Part shown: piece by piece, positions 22,402-30,907 of the stretch
Layout of the letters: every line of letters begins with the position of its first letter
Position numbering within the stretch: position 1 is the first letter of the stretch
Source of the DNA: JALZBN01 sp035525375
GTDB lineage: Bacteria; Actinomycetota; Acidimicrobiia; Acidimicrobiales; AC-14
Reading direction: 5' to 3'
Assembly (NCBI GenBank): GCA_035525375.1
Contig: DATLEI010000052.1
Coordinates: 1-35,947, forward strand
Length of the DNA: 35,947 nucleotides
Made by a program: the position numbers and the translations under genes
Notes under the pieces: model-generated
The model's input: only the letters and a program-made list of their open reading frames with translations
What the model was told of the DNA's origin: nothing
Databases searched by the model: none

Positions 22402-25293
22402 GTGTCTGACAAGCTTGTCATTCGAGGGGCACGGGAGCACAACCTCCGTAATGTCTCCCTGGAGCTGCCGCGCGAAAGGCTGATCGTCTTCACTGGACTC
22501 TCGGGCTCCGGAAAGTCGTCGCTCGCGTTCGACACCATCTACGCCGAGGGCCAGCGTCGCTACGTCGAGTCGCTCTCGGCCTATGCGCGCCAATTCCTCG
22601 GCCAGATGGACAAGCCCGATGTCGACTTCATCGAAGGCCTGTCGCCGGCCATCTCCATCGATCAGAAGTCGGCGTCGAAGAACCCCCGATCGACGGTGGG
22701 CACGATCACCGAGATCTACGATTACCTCCGCCTGCTCTACGCCCGAATCGGGATTCCGCACTGCCCCAGGTGCGGTGCTGTGGTCTCGCGGCAGACGCCC
22801 CAGCAGATCGTCGACCGCATCATGGAACTGCCCGAAGGCACCCGATTCCAGGTACTGGCGCCCGTTGTGCGCGGCCGCAAAGGGGAGTACGAGGGACTTC
22901 TGGAGGAGCTCGCCTCCCAGGGCTACGCCAGGGCGCGCGTCGACGGCCAGATCCGGGAGCTATCCGGTCCCGATAAGGGCGCCAAGTTGGCGCGCTACGA
23001 GATGCACACCATCGAGGTCGTCATCGATCGGCTGGTGCGGCGCGAGGGCGTCGATCGGCGGCTCACCGACTCTCTCGAGACGGCGCTGCGGCTGGCCGAC
23101 GGCGTCGCCGAGGTCGAGATCATCCCGTCGAAGAGCGCCACCAGCGCCAAGGGCAAGGACGACGGCGCCGGCGAAGGCGACGAGCCCGCGCCGGAGATCC
23201 TCACCTTCAGCCAGCACCTCGCCTGCCCCAACGACGGCACCTCGTTCGATGAGCTCGCGCCGCGCAACTTCTCGTTCAACTCTCCCTACGGCGCCTGTCC
23301 TCACTGCGACGGCCTCGGCACCCGCTTCGAGGTCGACCCCGAGCTAGTCGTCCCGAATCCCGACCTCACCCTCGATGAAGGCGCCATCGCGCCGTGGGCC
23401 GGCGCGCGCGGCGAGTACTTCCATCGGGTCCTGCATGCCGTCGCCGACGCCTACGGGTTTCGCACGACGACGCCGTGGCACAAGCTCAAGAGGTCAGAGC
23501 AGAAGGTGCTGCTCTATGGATCGGGTACCAAGCAGGTACACGTGCAGTACCGCAACCGCTACGGACGCACTCGGTCGTACTTCACTCACTACGAGGGCGC
23601 CGTGCCCTACCTCCAACGGCGTCACTCCGAAGCCGAGTCCGATTACATGCGGGACCAGATCGAGGGCTACATGCGCCAGGTGCCGTGCCCCGACTGTCGC
23701 GGCGCGCGCCTCAAGCCGGAGTCGCTGGCGGTCACCGTCGACGGCATGAACATCAACGAGCTGTGCAACCTCTCCATCGCCAACGCCGCACAGAGGTTGC
23801 TCGACCTCGAGTTATCCGAGAGAGACCGCATGATCGCCGAGCGGGTGGTGAAGGAGGTCAACGCCCGCATGCGTTTCCTTCTCGACGTCGGCCTCGACTA
23901 TCTCAGCCTCAACCGGTCGGCTGGCACCCTCGCCGGCGGTGAAGCTCAGCGCATCCGCCTCGCCAGCCAGATCGGCAGCGGCCTGGTCGGGGTCCTCTAC
24001 GTGCTCGACGAGCCGTCGATCGGGCTCCACCAGCGCGACAACAAGAAGCTGATCGAGACCCTGATCCGTCTGCGCGACATCGGCAACACCGTCATCGTTG
24101 TCGAGCATGACGAAGAGACCATCCGGGTCGCCGATCACGTCGTCGACATCGGCCCCGGCGCAGGTGAGCACGGCGGCCGGGTACTGGTGTCGGGATCGGT
24201 AAAGGACCTGATTCGGAACAAGGACTCGATCACCGGCCAGTACGTCTCCGGCAAGAAGTCGATCCCCATCCCGGCCATGCGGCGCGAACCGGGCGACGAG
24301 TGGCTGGTCGTCCGGGGCGCCAAGGAGCACAATCTCAAGTCGATCGACGTCGAGTTTCCCCTCGGAATGCTGATCTGTGTGACCGGCGTGTCGGGGTCAG
24401 GCAAGTCGACGCTCGTCAACGACATCCTCTACCGCGCCCTCATGCAGCGCATCTACCGCTCGAAGGTCGTCCCCGGGCGCCACAAGAAGATCGAGGGCGA
24501 CGAGTTCCTCGACAAGGTCATCAACATTGACCAGTCGCCGATCGGCCGTACGCCCCGCTCTAACCCGGCGACCTACACCGGTGTCTTCGACCACATCCGC
24601 AAGCTCTTCAGCAAGACCCAGGAGGCGCGAGTCCGGGGCTACTTACCCGGTCGCTTCTCGTTCAACGTCAAGGGTGGCCGCTGCGAGGCGTGCGCCGGCG
24701 ACGGCACCATCAAGATCGAGATGCACTTCCTCCCCGACGTGTACGTGCCGTGCGAGGTGTGCAAAGGCGGCCGCTACAACCGCGACACCCTCGACGTCAC
24801 CTTCAAGGGCAAGAACATCGCCGAGGTGCTCGACCTCTCCATCGAGGAGGCGGCCGAGTTCTTCATACACCAGCCCAACATTGCCCGCCACATGCAGACG
24901 CTCGCCGATGTCGGTCTCGGCTACGTGCGTCTCGGCCAGCCCGCGCCGACGCTTTCAGGCGGGGAGGCTCAGCGGGTGAAGCTGGCCAGCGAGTTGGCCA
25001 AGCGCTCGACAGGCCACACCATCTACATCCTCGACGAGCCCACCACCGGTCTTCACTTCGAAGACATTCGCAAGCTCCTCAACGTCCTCAGTCGCCTCGT
25101 CGACCAGGGCAACACCGTCCTCGTGATCGAGCACAACCTCGACGTGATCAAGTCGGCCGACTGGATCATCGACCTCGGCCCCGAAGGCGGCGACGGCGGC
25201 GGGATGGTGATCGTCGAGGGCACACCCGAGGCCGTTGCCAAGACGCACGACAGCTACACGGGCGTGTTCCTAGCCCCCGTGCTCGCTCGCTAG
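22402..25293 (+). CDS. uvrA: Excinuclease ABC subunit A
   Basis: UvrA is the ATPase that first recognises DNA damage in nucleotide excision repair and loads UvrB. The 963-residue protein is full length with two ABC modules. Module 1 has Walker A GLSGSGKSSLAFDT (about 33-46), a zinc module with CPRC and CPHC, CPDCRGARLKPES, signature LAGGEAQRIRLASQ, and VLYVLDEPSIGLHQRD. Module 2 has GVSGSGKSTLVND, a zinc finger CEACAGDG...CEVCKGGRYN, signature LSGGEAQRVKLASEL and ILDEPTTGLHFEDI. The module-1 signature has Ala for the first Ser of LSGGE. GTG 22402 begins the expected N-terminus (SDKLVIRGAREHNLRN). The stop shares CTAG with the convergent nadA stop. Confidence 0.97.
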   Translation: MSDKLVIRGAREHNLRNVSLELPRERLIVFTGLSGSGKSSLAFDTIYAEGQRRYVESLSAYARQFLGQMDKPDVDFIEGLSPAISIDQKSASKNPRSTVGTITEIYDYLRLLYARIGIPHCPRCGAVVSRQTPQQIVDRIMELPEGTRFQVLAPVVRGRKGEYEGLLEELASQGYARARVDGQIRELSGPDKGAKLARYEMHTIEVVIDRLVRREGVDRRLTDSLETALRLADGVAEVEIIPSKSATSAKGKDDGAGEGDEPAPEILTFSQHLACPNDGTSFDELAPRNFSFNSPYGACPHCDGLGTRFEVDPELVVPNPDLTLDEGAIAPWAGARGEYFHRVLHAVADAYGFRTTTPWHKLKRSEQKVLLYGSGTKQVHVQYRNRYGRTRSYFTHYEGAVPYLQRRHSEAESDYMRDQIEGYMRQVPCPDCRGARLKPESLAVTVDGMNINELCNLSIANAAQRLLDLELSERDRMIAERVVKEVNARMRFLLDVGLDYLSLNRSAGTLAGGEAQRIRLASQIGSGLVGVLYVLDEPSIGLHQRDNKKLIETLIRLRDIGNTVIVVEHDEETIRVADHVVDIGPGAGEHGGRVLVSGSVKDLIRNKDSITGQYVSGKKSIPIPAMRREPGDEWLVVRGAKEHNLKSIDVEFPLGMLICVTGVSGSGKSTLVNDILYRALMQRIYRSKVVPGRHKKIEGDEFLDKVINIDQSPIGRTPRSNPATYTGVFDHIRKLFSKTQEARVRGYLPGRFSFNVKGGRCEACAGDGTIKIEMHFLPDVYVPCEVCKGGRYNRDTLDVTFKGKNIAEVLDLSIEEAAEFFIHQPNIARHMQTLADVGLGYVRLGQPAPTLSGGEAQRVKLASELAKRSTGHTIYILDEPTTGLHFEDIRKLLNVLSRLVDQGNTVLVIEHNLDVIKSADWIIDLGPEGGDGGGMVIVEGTPEAVAKTHDSYTGVFLAPVLAR

Positions 25294-26384
25294 ACGATCT
25301 CTAGCATCCGGTCGAGGGCCACCTTGGCCCAGCGCTCGGTTTCGCGGTCGACCGAAATCTGGTTCACGATGGTGCCGGCGACGAGATTCTCCAGACACCA
25401 CGCGAGGTGCGGCGCGTCGACTCGGAACATCGTCGAGCACGGGCACACGAGTGGGTCGAGGGATACGACGGTCTTGTCGGGGTGCTCATTCGCAAGCCGG
25501 TGCACGAGGTGGATCTCGGTGCCGATGCCGAGCACGGATCCCGCCGGCGCGGCCTCGACCGCCTTGATGATGAAGTCGGTCGAGCCGACCTGGTCGGCAA
25601 CCTCCACGACTGCACGGGAACACTCCGGGTGCACGACGACCACGCCGCCGGGGTGCTCGGCGCGGAAGGTGGCGACCTGGTCGACGGTGAACCGTTGGTG
25701 CACCGAGCAGTGCCCTTTCCACAGCAGGAACGTCGCGCTCTTCACGTCGGCCTCCTCCAGGCCGCCCAAGTCGCGCCGGGGGTCCCACACCCGCATGTCG
25801 CCCTCGGAGAACCCGAGGTCGTAAGCGGTGTTGCGGCCGAGGTGCTGGTCAGGAAAGAAGAGGAGCTTGTCCCCGTGTTCCAGGGCCCAGGAAACGACGG
25901 CGCGCGCGTTGGACGACGTGCACACCGCGCCGCCCTTCTCGCCGACGAACGCCTTCAACGCCGCGGACGAGTTCATGTAGGTCACGGGGACGACTCGCTC
26001 GATGTCGGTTACAGCGGCGAGCTCCTCCCACGCCTGTTCCACCGAGTCGAGGTCGGCCATGTCGGCCATGGAGCAACCGGCGTTGAGGTCGGGCAGTACC
26101 ACCGCAACGTTGTCGGCCGTGAGGATGTCGGCGGCCTCGGCCATGAAGTGGACGCCGCAGAAGACGACATACTCAGCCGTCGAGTTGTCCGCAGCCAGGC
26201 GCGACAAGCCGAACGAGTCGCCGCGCGCGTCCGCCCAACGCATGACCTCGTCGCGCTGGTAGTGGTGACCGAGAATCAGAAGCCGATCACCAAGGGTTGC
26301 CTTGGCGGCGGCGATCCATTCGGCAAGCTGTTCTTGGGACGCGGTTTGATACCGCTCGGGTAGAGCACCCTGAATTCGGAGCAT
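25290..26384 (-). CDS. nadA: Quinolinate synthase A
   Basis: NadA condenses iminoaspartate with dihydroxyacetone phosphate to quinolinate in de novo NAD synthesis, using a [4Fe-4S] cluster. The 364-residue product carries ILGHHYQRDEVMRWADARGDS near the N-terminus (substrate-binding His), VVFCGVHFMAEAA with one cluster cysteine, and later GHCSVHQRF, VHPECSRAV and VCPCSTM, which include the other two cluster cysteines. ATG 26384 has GGAGG 8 nt before it and starts close to the family N-terminus; an upstream ATG at 26447 is less likely. The usual partners nadB and nadC are not in the window. Its 3' end converges with uvrA, the two stop codons sharing three bases. Confidence 0.95.
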   Translation of the reverse strand: MLRIQGALPERYQTASQEQLAEWIAAAKATLGDRLLILGHHYQRDEVMRWADARGDSFGLSRLAADNSTAEYVVFCGVHFMAEAADILTADNVAVVLPDLNAGCSMADMADLDSVEQAWEELAAVTDIERVVPVTYMNSSAALKAFVGEKGGAVCTSSNARAVVSWALEHGDKLLFFPDQHLGRNTAYDLGFSEGDMRVWDPRRDLGGLEEADVKSATFLLWKGHCSVHQRFTVDQVATFRAEHPGGVVVVHPECSRAVVEVADQVGSTDFIIKAVEAAPAGSVLGIGTEIHLVHRLANEHPDKTVVSLDPLVCPCSTMFRVDAPHLAWCLENLVAGTIVNQISVDRETERWAKVALDRMLEIV

Positions 26385-26540
26385 GAGGTTGTCCTCCGCT
26401 TCTGAAAGCTCCGAACTCGGCCGGCGGGGACAGCCTGGTCGCCTCACCGCGGGGTTGTCGGCCTCGGAACTTGATATGTCGCCGGGGATACCAGGCCGGC
26501 GTATGAAGATTCTACGTCAGACGACTGCTCTCTCGCATGG

Positions 26541-26546
26541 GAATCT
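26541..26546 (+). promoter_or_regulatory. Putative -10 element of leaderless uvrC
   Basis: GAATCT ends 6 nt before ATG 26553. It keeps the A at position 2 and T at position 6 of TANNNT. The same hexamer at the same distance precedes secG. The rest of the nadA-uvrC gap (26385-26540) holds the nadA ribosome binding site and otherwise nothing clear. Confidence 0.35.
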
Positions 26547-26552
26547 GGACAC

Positions 26553-28421
26553 ATGCTGCAACGTCCTGCGGCCGGCACAATTCCTGACGCGCCGGGTTCG
26601 TACCAGTTCAAAGACCGAGAGGGCCGGGTGATCTACGTCGGCAAAGCCCGGTCCCTGCGGGCGCGCCTCTCCAATTACTTCGGCAACCCCGCGACAATGC
26701 CGCCCCGCACGGCCCAGATGGTCGGGGCGGCCGAGAGCGTCGAGTGGATCCAGGTTCGCAACGACGTCGAGGCGCTCATGCTGGAGTACAGCCTCATCAA
26801 GCAGCACAAGCCCCGGTTCAACATCCGTCTGCGCGACGACAAGAGCTACCCGTTTCTTGCCGTCACGCTTGACGACGAGTGGCCCCGGGCGATGGTGATG
26901 CGGGGTCGCAAGCGCAAGGGCACGCGCTACTTCGGTCCCTACGGACACGCCTATGCCATCCGGGAGACGCTCGATCTCCTTCTGCGCACCTTCCCAATAC
27001 GCACGTGCAGCGACAACAAGTTCGAGCGCCACCACAAGCTCGGGCGGCCATGCCTCCTCTTTCACATCGAGAAGTGCTCAGGGCCATGCGTCGGGGAGGT
27101 GACCGATGAGGAGTACGACAGGCTCGTCGGCGAGCTTGTCGACTTCCTCGACGGCGACACCCGGCCCGTCGTCCGCCGCCTCGAGCGCCAGATGCACCAG
27201 GCGGCTGACGGCCTCGAGTTCGAACGAGCGGCGCGTCTGCGCGACCGGCTTATGACGGTTCGCAAGGCGATCGAGAAGCAGGGGATGGTCACCGAGCGGC
27301 CCGACGACCTCGACGTCATCGGCATTGCCGACGACGAGCTCGAGGCGTCAGTGCAAGTGTTCTTCGTACGCAAGGGCCGCATGGTGGGGCGCAAGGGCTT
27401 TGTCGTCGACAAGGTGGAGGACGTGACGCCGGCCGAGCTCCTGGGCCACGTGCTCGAAGGGCTCTACGCCGAAGCCGACGCCGACGGTGTGCCCCGGCGC
27501 GTCCTGGTTCCTGTCGAGCCCGAAGACATAGACCTGTACGAGCGCTGGCTCAGTGGCGTGCGCGGCACCAAGGTCTCCATCCGGGTGCCCCAGCGCGGTG
27601 ACCGGCGCGAGCTGCAGGCGACAGTCACCCAGAATGCCAAGGAGGCGTTCGTCCGCCACCGGCTCAAGCGGTCGTCGGATCACAGTTCCCGGGCTCGCGC
27701 CCTCAACGCCCTGCAGGAGGCGCTCGACCTTCCGACCGCGCCGCTGCGCATCGAGTGCTTCGACATGAGCCACATCCAGGGCAGCGACTACGTGGGGTCG
27801 ATGGTCGTCGTGGAGGACGCGCTGCCGAAGAAGAACGATTACCGCAGATTCAAGATCCGAGAGGTGCCCGGCAACGACGACTTCGCCGCCATGGAGGAGG
27901 TACTGACGCGCCGGTTGACTGCTCTCCTGGCAGAGAGTCGGGAGGAACCCAAGGCGCGCCGGAAATTCTCCTACGAGCCCAATCTGCTCCTTGTCGACGG
28001 CGGCAAGGGACAGCTCAGTGTGGCCATAAAGGTGGTCGAAGAACTCGGGCTCGCCGACCGGATCTCGGTTGCTGCGCTGGCGAAGCGGTTCGAGGAGGTC
28101 TTCGTGCCAGGACAGGCAGACCCCGTCCGCATCGCCCGCAACTCCGAGGCGCTCTACCTCCTGCAGAGAATCCGTGATGAGGCCCACCGGTTCGCGATCA
28201 CGTATCACCGTCAGCTCCGCAACAAGCGAATGACGGTCAGCGTGCTCGACGGGATCCCCGGCCTCGGACCGACCCGCAAGCGCCGGCTCGTGAAGGAGCT
28301 AGGAGGGATAAGAGCGGTGAAGTCCGCATCGCTCGACGAGTTCCTCGCCCTTCCGTGGTTACCTGAGGCCGTGGCCAGATCGGTGTACGAAAAGCTCCAC
28401 GTCCCCACGCTTGCCCGTTGA
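26553..28421 (+). CDS. uvrC: Excinuclease ABC subunit C
   Basis: UvrC makes both incisions in nucleotide excision repair. The 622-residue protein has an N-terminal GIY-YIG nuclease (PGSYQFKDREGRVIYVGKAR, residues 13-32, then LRARLSNYF), a UVR domain contacting UvrB (VRRLERQMHQAADGLEFERA, about 208-227), an RNase H-like endonuclease region (RIECFDMSHIQGSDYVGSMV and LLLVDGGKGQLSVA), and C-terminal helix-hairpin-helix motifs (VLDGIPGLGPTRKRRLVKELGG). A cysteine-rich stretch is present (PCLLFHIEKCSGPCVG). ATG 26553 begins close to the first motif. The stop overlaps the next gene (TTGA). Confidence 0.97.
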   Translation: MLQRPAAGTIPDAPGSYQFKDREGRVIYVGKARSLRARLSNYFGNPATMPPRTAQMVGAAESVEWIQVRNDVEALMLEYSLIKQHKPRFNIRLRDDKSYPFLAVTLDDEWPRAMVMRGRKRKGTRYFGPYGHAYAIRETLDLLLRTFPIRTCSDNKFERHHKLGRPCLLFHIEKCSGPCVGEVTDEEYDRLVGELVDFLDGDTRPVVRRLERQMHQAADGLEFERAARLRDRLMTVRKAIEKQGMVTERPDDLDVIGIADDELEASVQVFFVRKGRMVGRKGFVVDKVEDVTPAELLGHVLEGLYAEADADGVPRRVLVPVEPEDIDLYERWLSGVRGTKVSIRVPQRGDRRELQATVTQNAKEAFVRHRLKRSSDHSSRARALNALQEALDLPTAPLRIECFDMSHIQGSDYVGSMVVVEDALPKKNDYRRFKIREVPGNDDFAAMEEVLTRRLTALLAESREEPKARRKFSYEPNLLLVDGGKGQLSVAIKVVEELGLADRISVAALAKRFEEVFVPGQADPVRIARNSEALYLLQRIRDEAHRFAITYHRQLRNKRMTVSVLDGIPGLGPTRKRRLVKELGGIRAVKSASLDEFLALPWLPEAVARSVYEKLHVPTLAR

Positions 28422-29146
28422 GCACTGATCCGTGGGAGGTGCACGCCGGCTGGTGGCGCGCCGCGTTCACCGACGGCGCGGATCCTGAGTACGCGGAGCA
28501 GATCCTGCCGATTGTGGCCGCGCACCTGCCTGGGGCCGCCGAGGTGCTCGACCTCGGCGCAGGCGAGGGTCATATCGCTCGGCTCGCCGCGAGCCCCGAC
28601 GGCGCGCCGCGCCGGGTCGTCGGCATCGATGCCGCCGCCGCCCAGCTAGACAACGCACGCGCCTCGGCCGGCGGACCGGCCTACGTACGCGCCGACGCGA
28701 CCACCCTTCCCCTGCGCGCCAGCTGTTTCGATGCCGCCATCGCCTGTCTCGTGCTCGAACACATCGAGGCTGCCGAAGACGCGATCGCGGAAGTGGGCCG
28801 GGTCCTGCGCGCCGGTGGACGGTTCCTCGTCTTCATCAACCATCCTCTGACCCAAGCGCCCGGGTCGGGTTGGATCGACGACCACATCCTCGAGGAGCAG
28901 TATTGGCGGGTCGGTCGCTATTTGGTCGAAGAGACGACGGTGGAGGAGGTCGACAAGGACATCAAGATCCCCTTCGTCCACCGTCCGCTCTCGCACTATG
29001 TGAATGCGATGGCGCGCGCCGGGCTGACGATCGTCGAGATGCAAGAGCCAGCGCCTCCGCCCGGCTTCTTGCTCGAGGCGGAGGAGTACGTTGAGGCGGC
29101 GACGATTCCACGATTGATGTTCATCCGAGCAGAGAAGGCCAGCTAA
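28418..29146 (+). CDS. Class I SAM-dependent methyltransferase
   Basis: The 242-residue protein has the Rossmann methyltransferase motifs: motif I VLDLGAGEGHIARLA (about 44-58), acidic strand-2 end VVGIDAAAAQLDNA, YVRADATTLPL for motif II and FDAAIACLVLEHI for motif III. The C-terminal half (VEEVDKDIKIPFVHRPLSHYVNAMARAGLTI) resembles UbiE/Methyltransf_11 enzymes acting on small molecules. The substrate is unknown. TTG 28418 overlaps the uvrC stop (TTGA), which suggests coupling; an internal GTG at 28439 is the alternative. It lies between uvrC and rapZ, where a methyltransferase is not part of the common gene order. Confidence 0.82.
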   Translation: MSTDPWEVHAGWWRAAFTDGADPEYAEQILPIVAAHLPGAAEVLDLGAGEGHIARLAASPDGAPRRVVGIDAAAAQLDNARASAGGPAYVRADATTLPLRASCFDAAIACLVLEHIEAAEDAIAEVGRVLRAGGRFLVFINHPLTQAPGSGWIDDHILEEQYWRVGRYLVEETTVEEVDKDIKIPFVHRPLSHYVNAMARAGLTIVEMQEPAPPPGFLLEAEEYVEAATIPRLMFIRAEKAS

Positions 29147-29149
29147 TCC

Positions 29150-29998
29150 GTGAGTGAGTTCTTGATCATCACCGGACTGTCGGGCGCCGGGCGCTCCAAT
29201 GCCGCCGACACCTTCGAAGACCTCGGTTGGTTCGTCATCGACAACCTTCCCCCGGCGCTCATCGGAAAGGTGGCCGAGCTCGTGCACGCGCCGGCGTCGA
29301 CCACCGAGCGTGTGGCCCTCGTCGTCGGAACCGGCGCGTACCTCGATGAGCTCAGTCCCGCCCTCGAGCAGCTGCGCAAGACCGGGGCACGGGTGCGCCT
29401 TCTCTTCCTGGAGGCGTCAACCGAGGTACTCGTACGCCGCTACGAGAACACCCGCCGGCGTCACCCCCTTACCGACTCCGAACGAGTATCCGACGGCATC
29501 GAGCGGGAGCGGGAGCTGCTCGACCCGGTCAAGGCCGAGGCTGACGTCGTCGTCGACACCAGTGACCTCAACGTCCATCAACTGCGAGACCGACTCCTCG
29601 AGCTGTTCGCTCGGGAGGCCGAGAACGCGTTGCAGACGAGCGTGGTGTCGTTTGGGTACAAGCACGGCCTCCCACTCGATGTCGACCTCGTCTTCGACTG
29701 TCGGTTCCTGCCCAACCCCCACTGGGTCGACGAGCTCCGGCCCCTTACCGGCCTCGACCAGTCGGTGCGCGACTACGTCGCAGCCCAGCCCGAGACAGGC
29801 GAGTTCCTGGCGCGTCTCGACGACCTCCTTGGCATGCTGCTCCCGGCCTTCCTGAAGGAAGGCAAGTCATATCTCTCCGTCGGCATCGGTTGCACGGGTG
29901 GCACCCACCGGTCGGTGGTGATCGCCGAAGAGCTGGGACGGATTTTGGCGGATCGGGGGTTCGCGCCGACCGTCCAGCACCGCGACGTAGGCAAATGA
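29150..29998 (+). CDS. rapZ: RapZ/YvcJ family nucleotide-binding protein
   Basis: The family is a P-loop protein: in Escherichia coli RapZ is an RNA adapter controlling glucosamine-6-phosphate synthase, and in Bacillus YvcJ hydrolyses GTP. The 282-residue product is full length. It has the P-loop GLSGAGRSNAA (residues 9-19) with Arg in place of the more common Lys, FVIDNLPPALI, RRYENTRRRHPLT, and the C-terminal signature VGIGCTGGTHRSVVIAEEL with the conserved Cys and His. GTG 29150 is 3 nt after the methyltransferase stop. The stop overlaps yvcK (ATGA), the usual coupling of these genes. Confidence 0.93.
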   Translation: MSEFLIITGLSGAGRSNAADTFEDLGWFVIDNLPPALIGKVAELVHAPASTTERVALVVGTGAYLDELSPALEQLRKTGARVRLLFLEASTEVLVRRYENTRRRHPLTDSERVSDGIERERELLDPVKAEADVVVDTSDLNVHQLRDRLLELFAREAENALQTSVVSFGYKHGLPLDVDLVFDCRFLPNPHWVDELRPLTGLDQSVRDYVAAQPETGEFLARLDDLLGMLLPAFLKEGKSYLSVGIGCTGGTHRSVVIAEELGRILADRGFAPTVQHRDVGK

Positions 29999-30876
29999 CA
30001 AAAGTTGTTGCTCTCGGTGGTGGCCACGGCTTGGCGGCCACGCTGCAGGCCGTCCGCCGCTACGCGGAGGAAGTCACCGCGATCGTTTCGGTCGCCGACG
30101 ATGGGGGATCGAGCGGCCGGTTGCGCGCCGCCTTCGGCATCTCACCGCCGGGCGACCTGCGGAGGTGCCTCGTCGCGCTCGCCGACCCAACCTCGTTGTG
30201 GACGAGCGCTTTCGAGCACCGGTTCGCAGCCGGTGAACTCGAAGGCCACGCCCTCGGAAACCTGGTGATCGCCGGACTCGCCGACGCCACCGGCGACTTC
30301 TCTGTCGCCCTGGCCGAGGCCGGTCGACTCGTTGGCGCCGTGGGACGGGTACTCCCGGCCACCCGCTACCCGGTTGTCCTCAAGGCAGTGGTGCGCGCCG
30401 GAGACGGCACCGCCGGCGACCCGATCGAGGGCCAGGTCGCAGTGGCCGCGTGCGGACGCATCGCGGGCGTCTCGCTGGTGCCGGCCGACGCCGAGCCTGT
30501 GCCCGAAGCCATCGAGGCCTTGGCGGAGGCCGATCAGATCGTCATTGGCCCGGGATCGTTGTTCACCAGCCTGCTGGCGGTGACTGTTGTGCCGGCTATC
30601 CGCAACGCGCTGGAGGTAACGCCGGCACGCAAGATCTACGTCTGCAATCTTCGCGAGCAGCAGCCCGAAACGTCCGGTTACGACGTGGCCGCGCACGTGG
30701 AGGCACTCGGGGCGCACGGCGTGCGGGTCGACACGGTGGTGAGCGATCCCGATGGGCTCCAGATCGGGCGCCTACCTGACGGCATCACCGGTGTTCAGGC
30801 TCCGGTTTCAAGGCCTGACGGCATGGCCCACGATCCGCAGAAGTTGGCGGATGCCTTGGAGAATCTGGTCGGATAG
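29995..30876 (+). CDS. yvcK: YvcK/GlmR family (CofD-like) protein
   Basis: YvcK/GlmR proteins bind UDP-sugars and tie central carbon metabolism to cell-wall precursor synthesis; the fold is that of CofD. The 293-residue product has VALGGGHGLAATLQAV at the N-terminus, VADDGGSSGRLR, PPGDLRRCLVALA, GHALGNLVIAGL and VIGPGSLFTSLLAVTVVPAI, the standard series of family motifs. ATG 29995 overlaps the rapZ stop by 4 nt. In many Gram-positive bacteria whiA follows directly; here only 31 nt separate it from gap. Confidence 0.93.
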   Translation: MTKVVALGGGHGLAATLQAVRRYAEEVTAIVSVADDGGSSGRLRAAFGISPPGDLRRCLVALADPTSLWTSAFEHRFAAGELEGHALGNLVIAGLADATGDFSVALAEAGRLVGAVGRVLPATRYPVVLKAVVRAGDGTAGDPIEGQVAVAACGRIAGVSLVPADAEPVPEAIEALAEADQIVIGPGSLFTSLLAVTVVPAIRNALEVTPARKIYVCNLREQQPETSGYDVAAHVEALGAHGVRVDTVVSDPDGLQIGRLPDGITGVQAPVSRPDGMAHDPQKLADALENLVG

Positions 30877-30894
30877 GGTCAGCAGCCCGTTTAC

Positions 30895-30901
30895 AAGGAG
30901 G
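30895..30901 (+). promoter_or_regulatory. Perfect Shine-Dalgarno sequence of gap
   Basis: AAGGAGG is fully complementary to the 16S rRNA 3' end and lies 6 nt before ATG 30908. It is the strongest ribosome binding site in the window, in keeping with high expression, and it fixes the gap start. Confidence 0.85.
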
Positions 30902-30907
30902 AAACAT

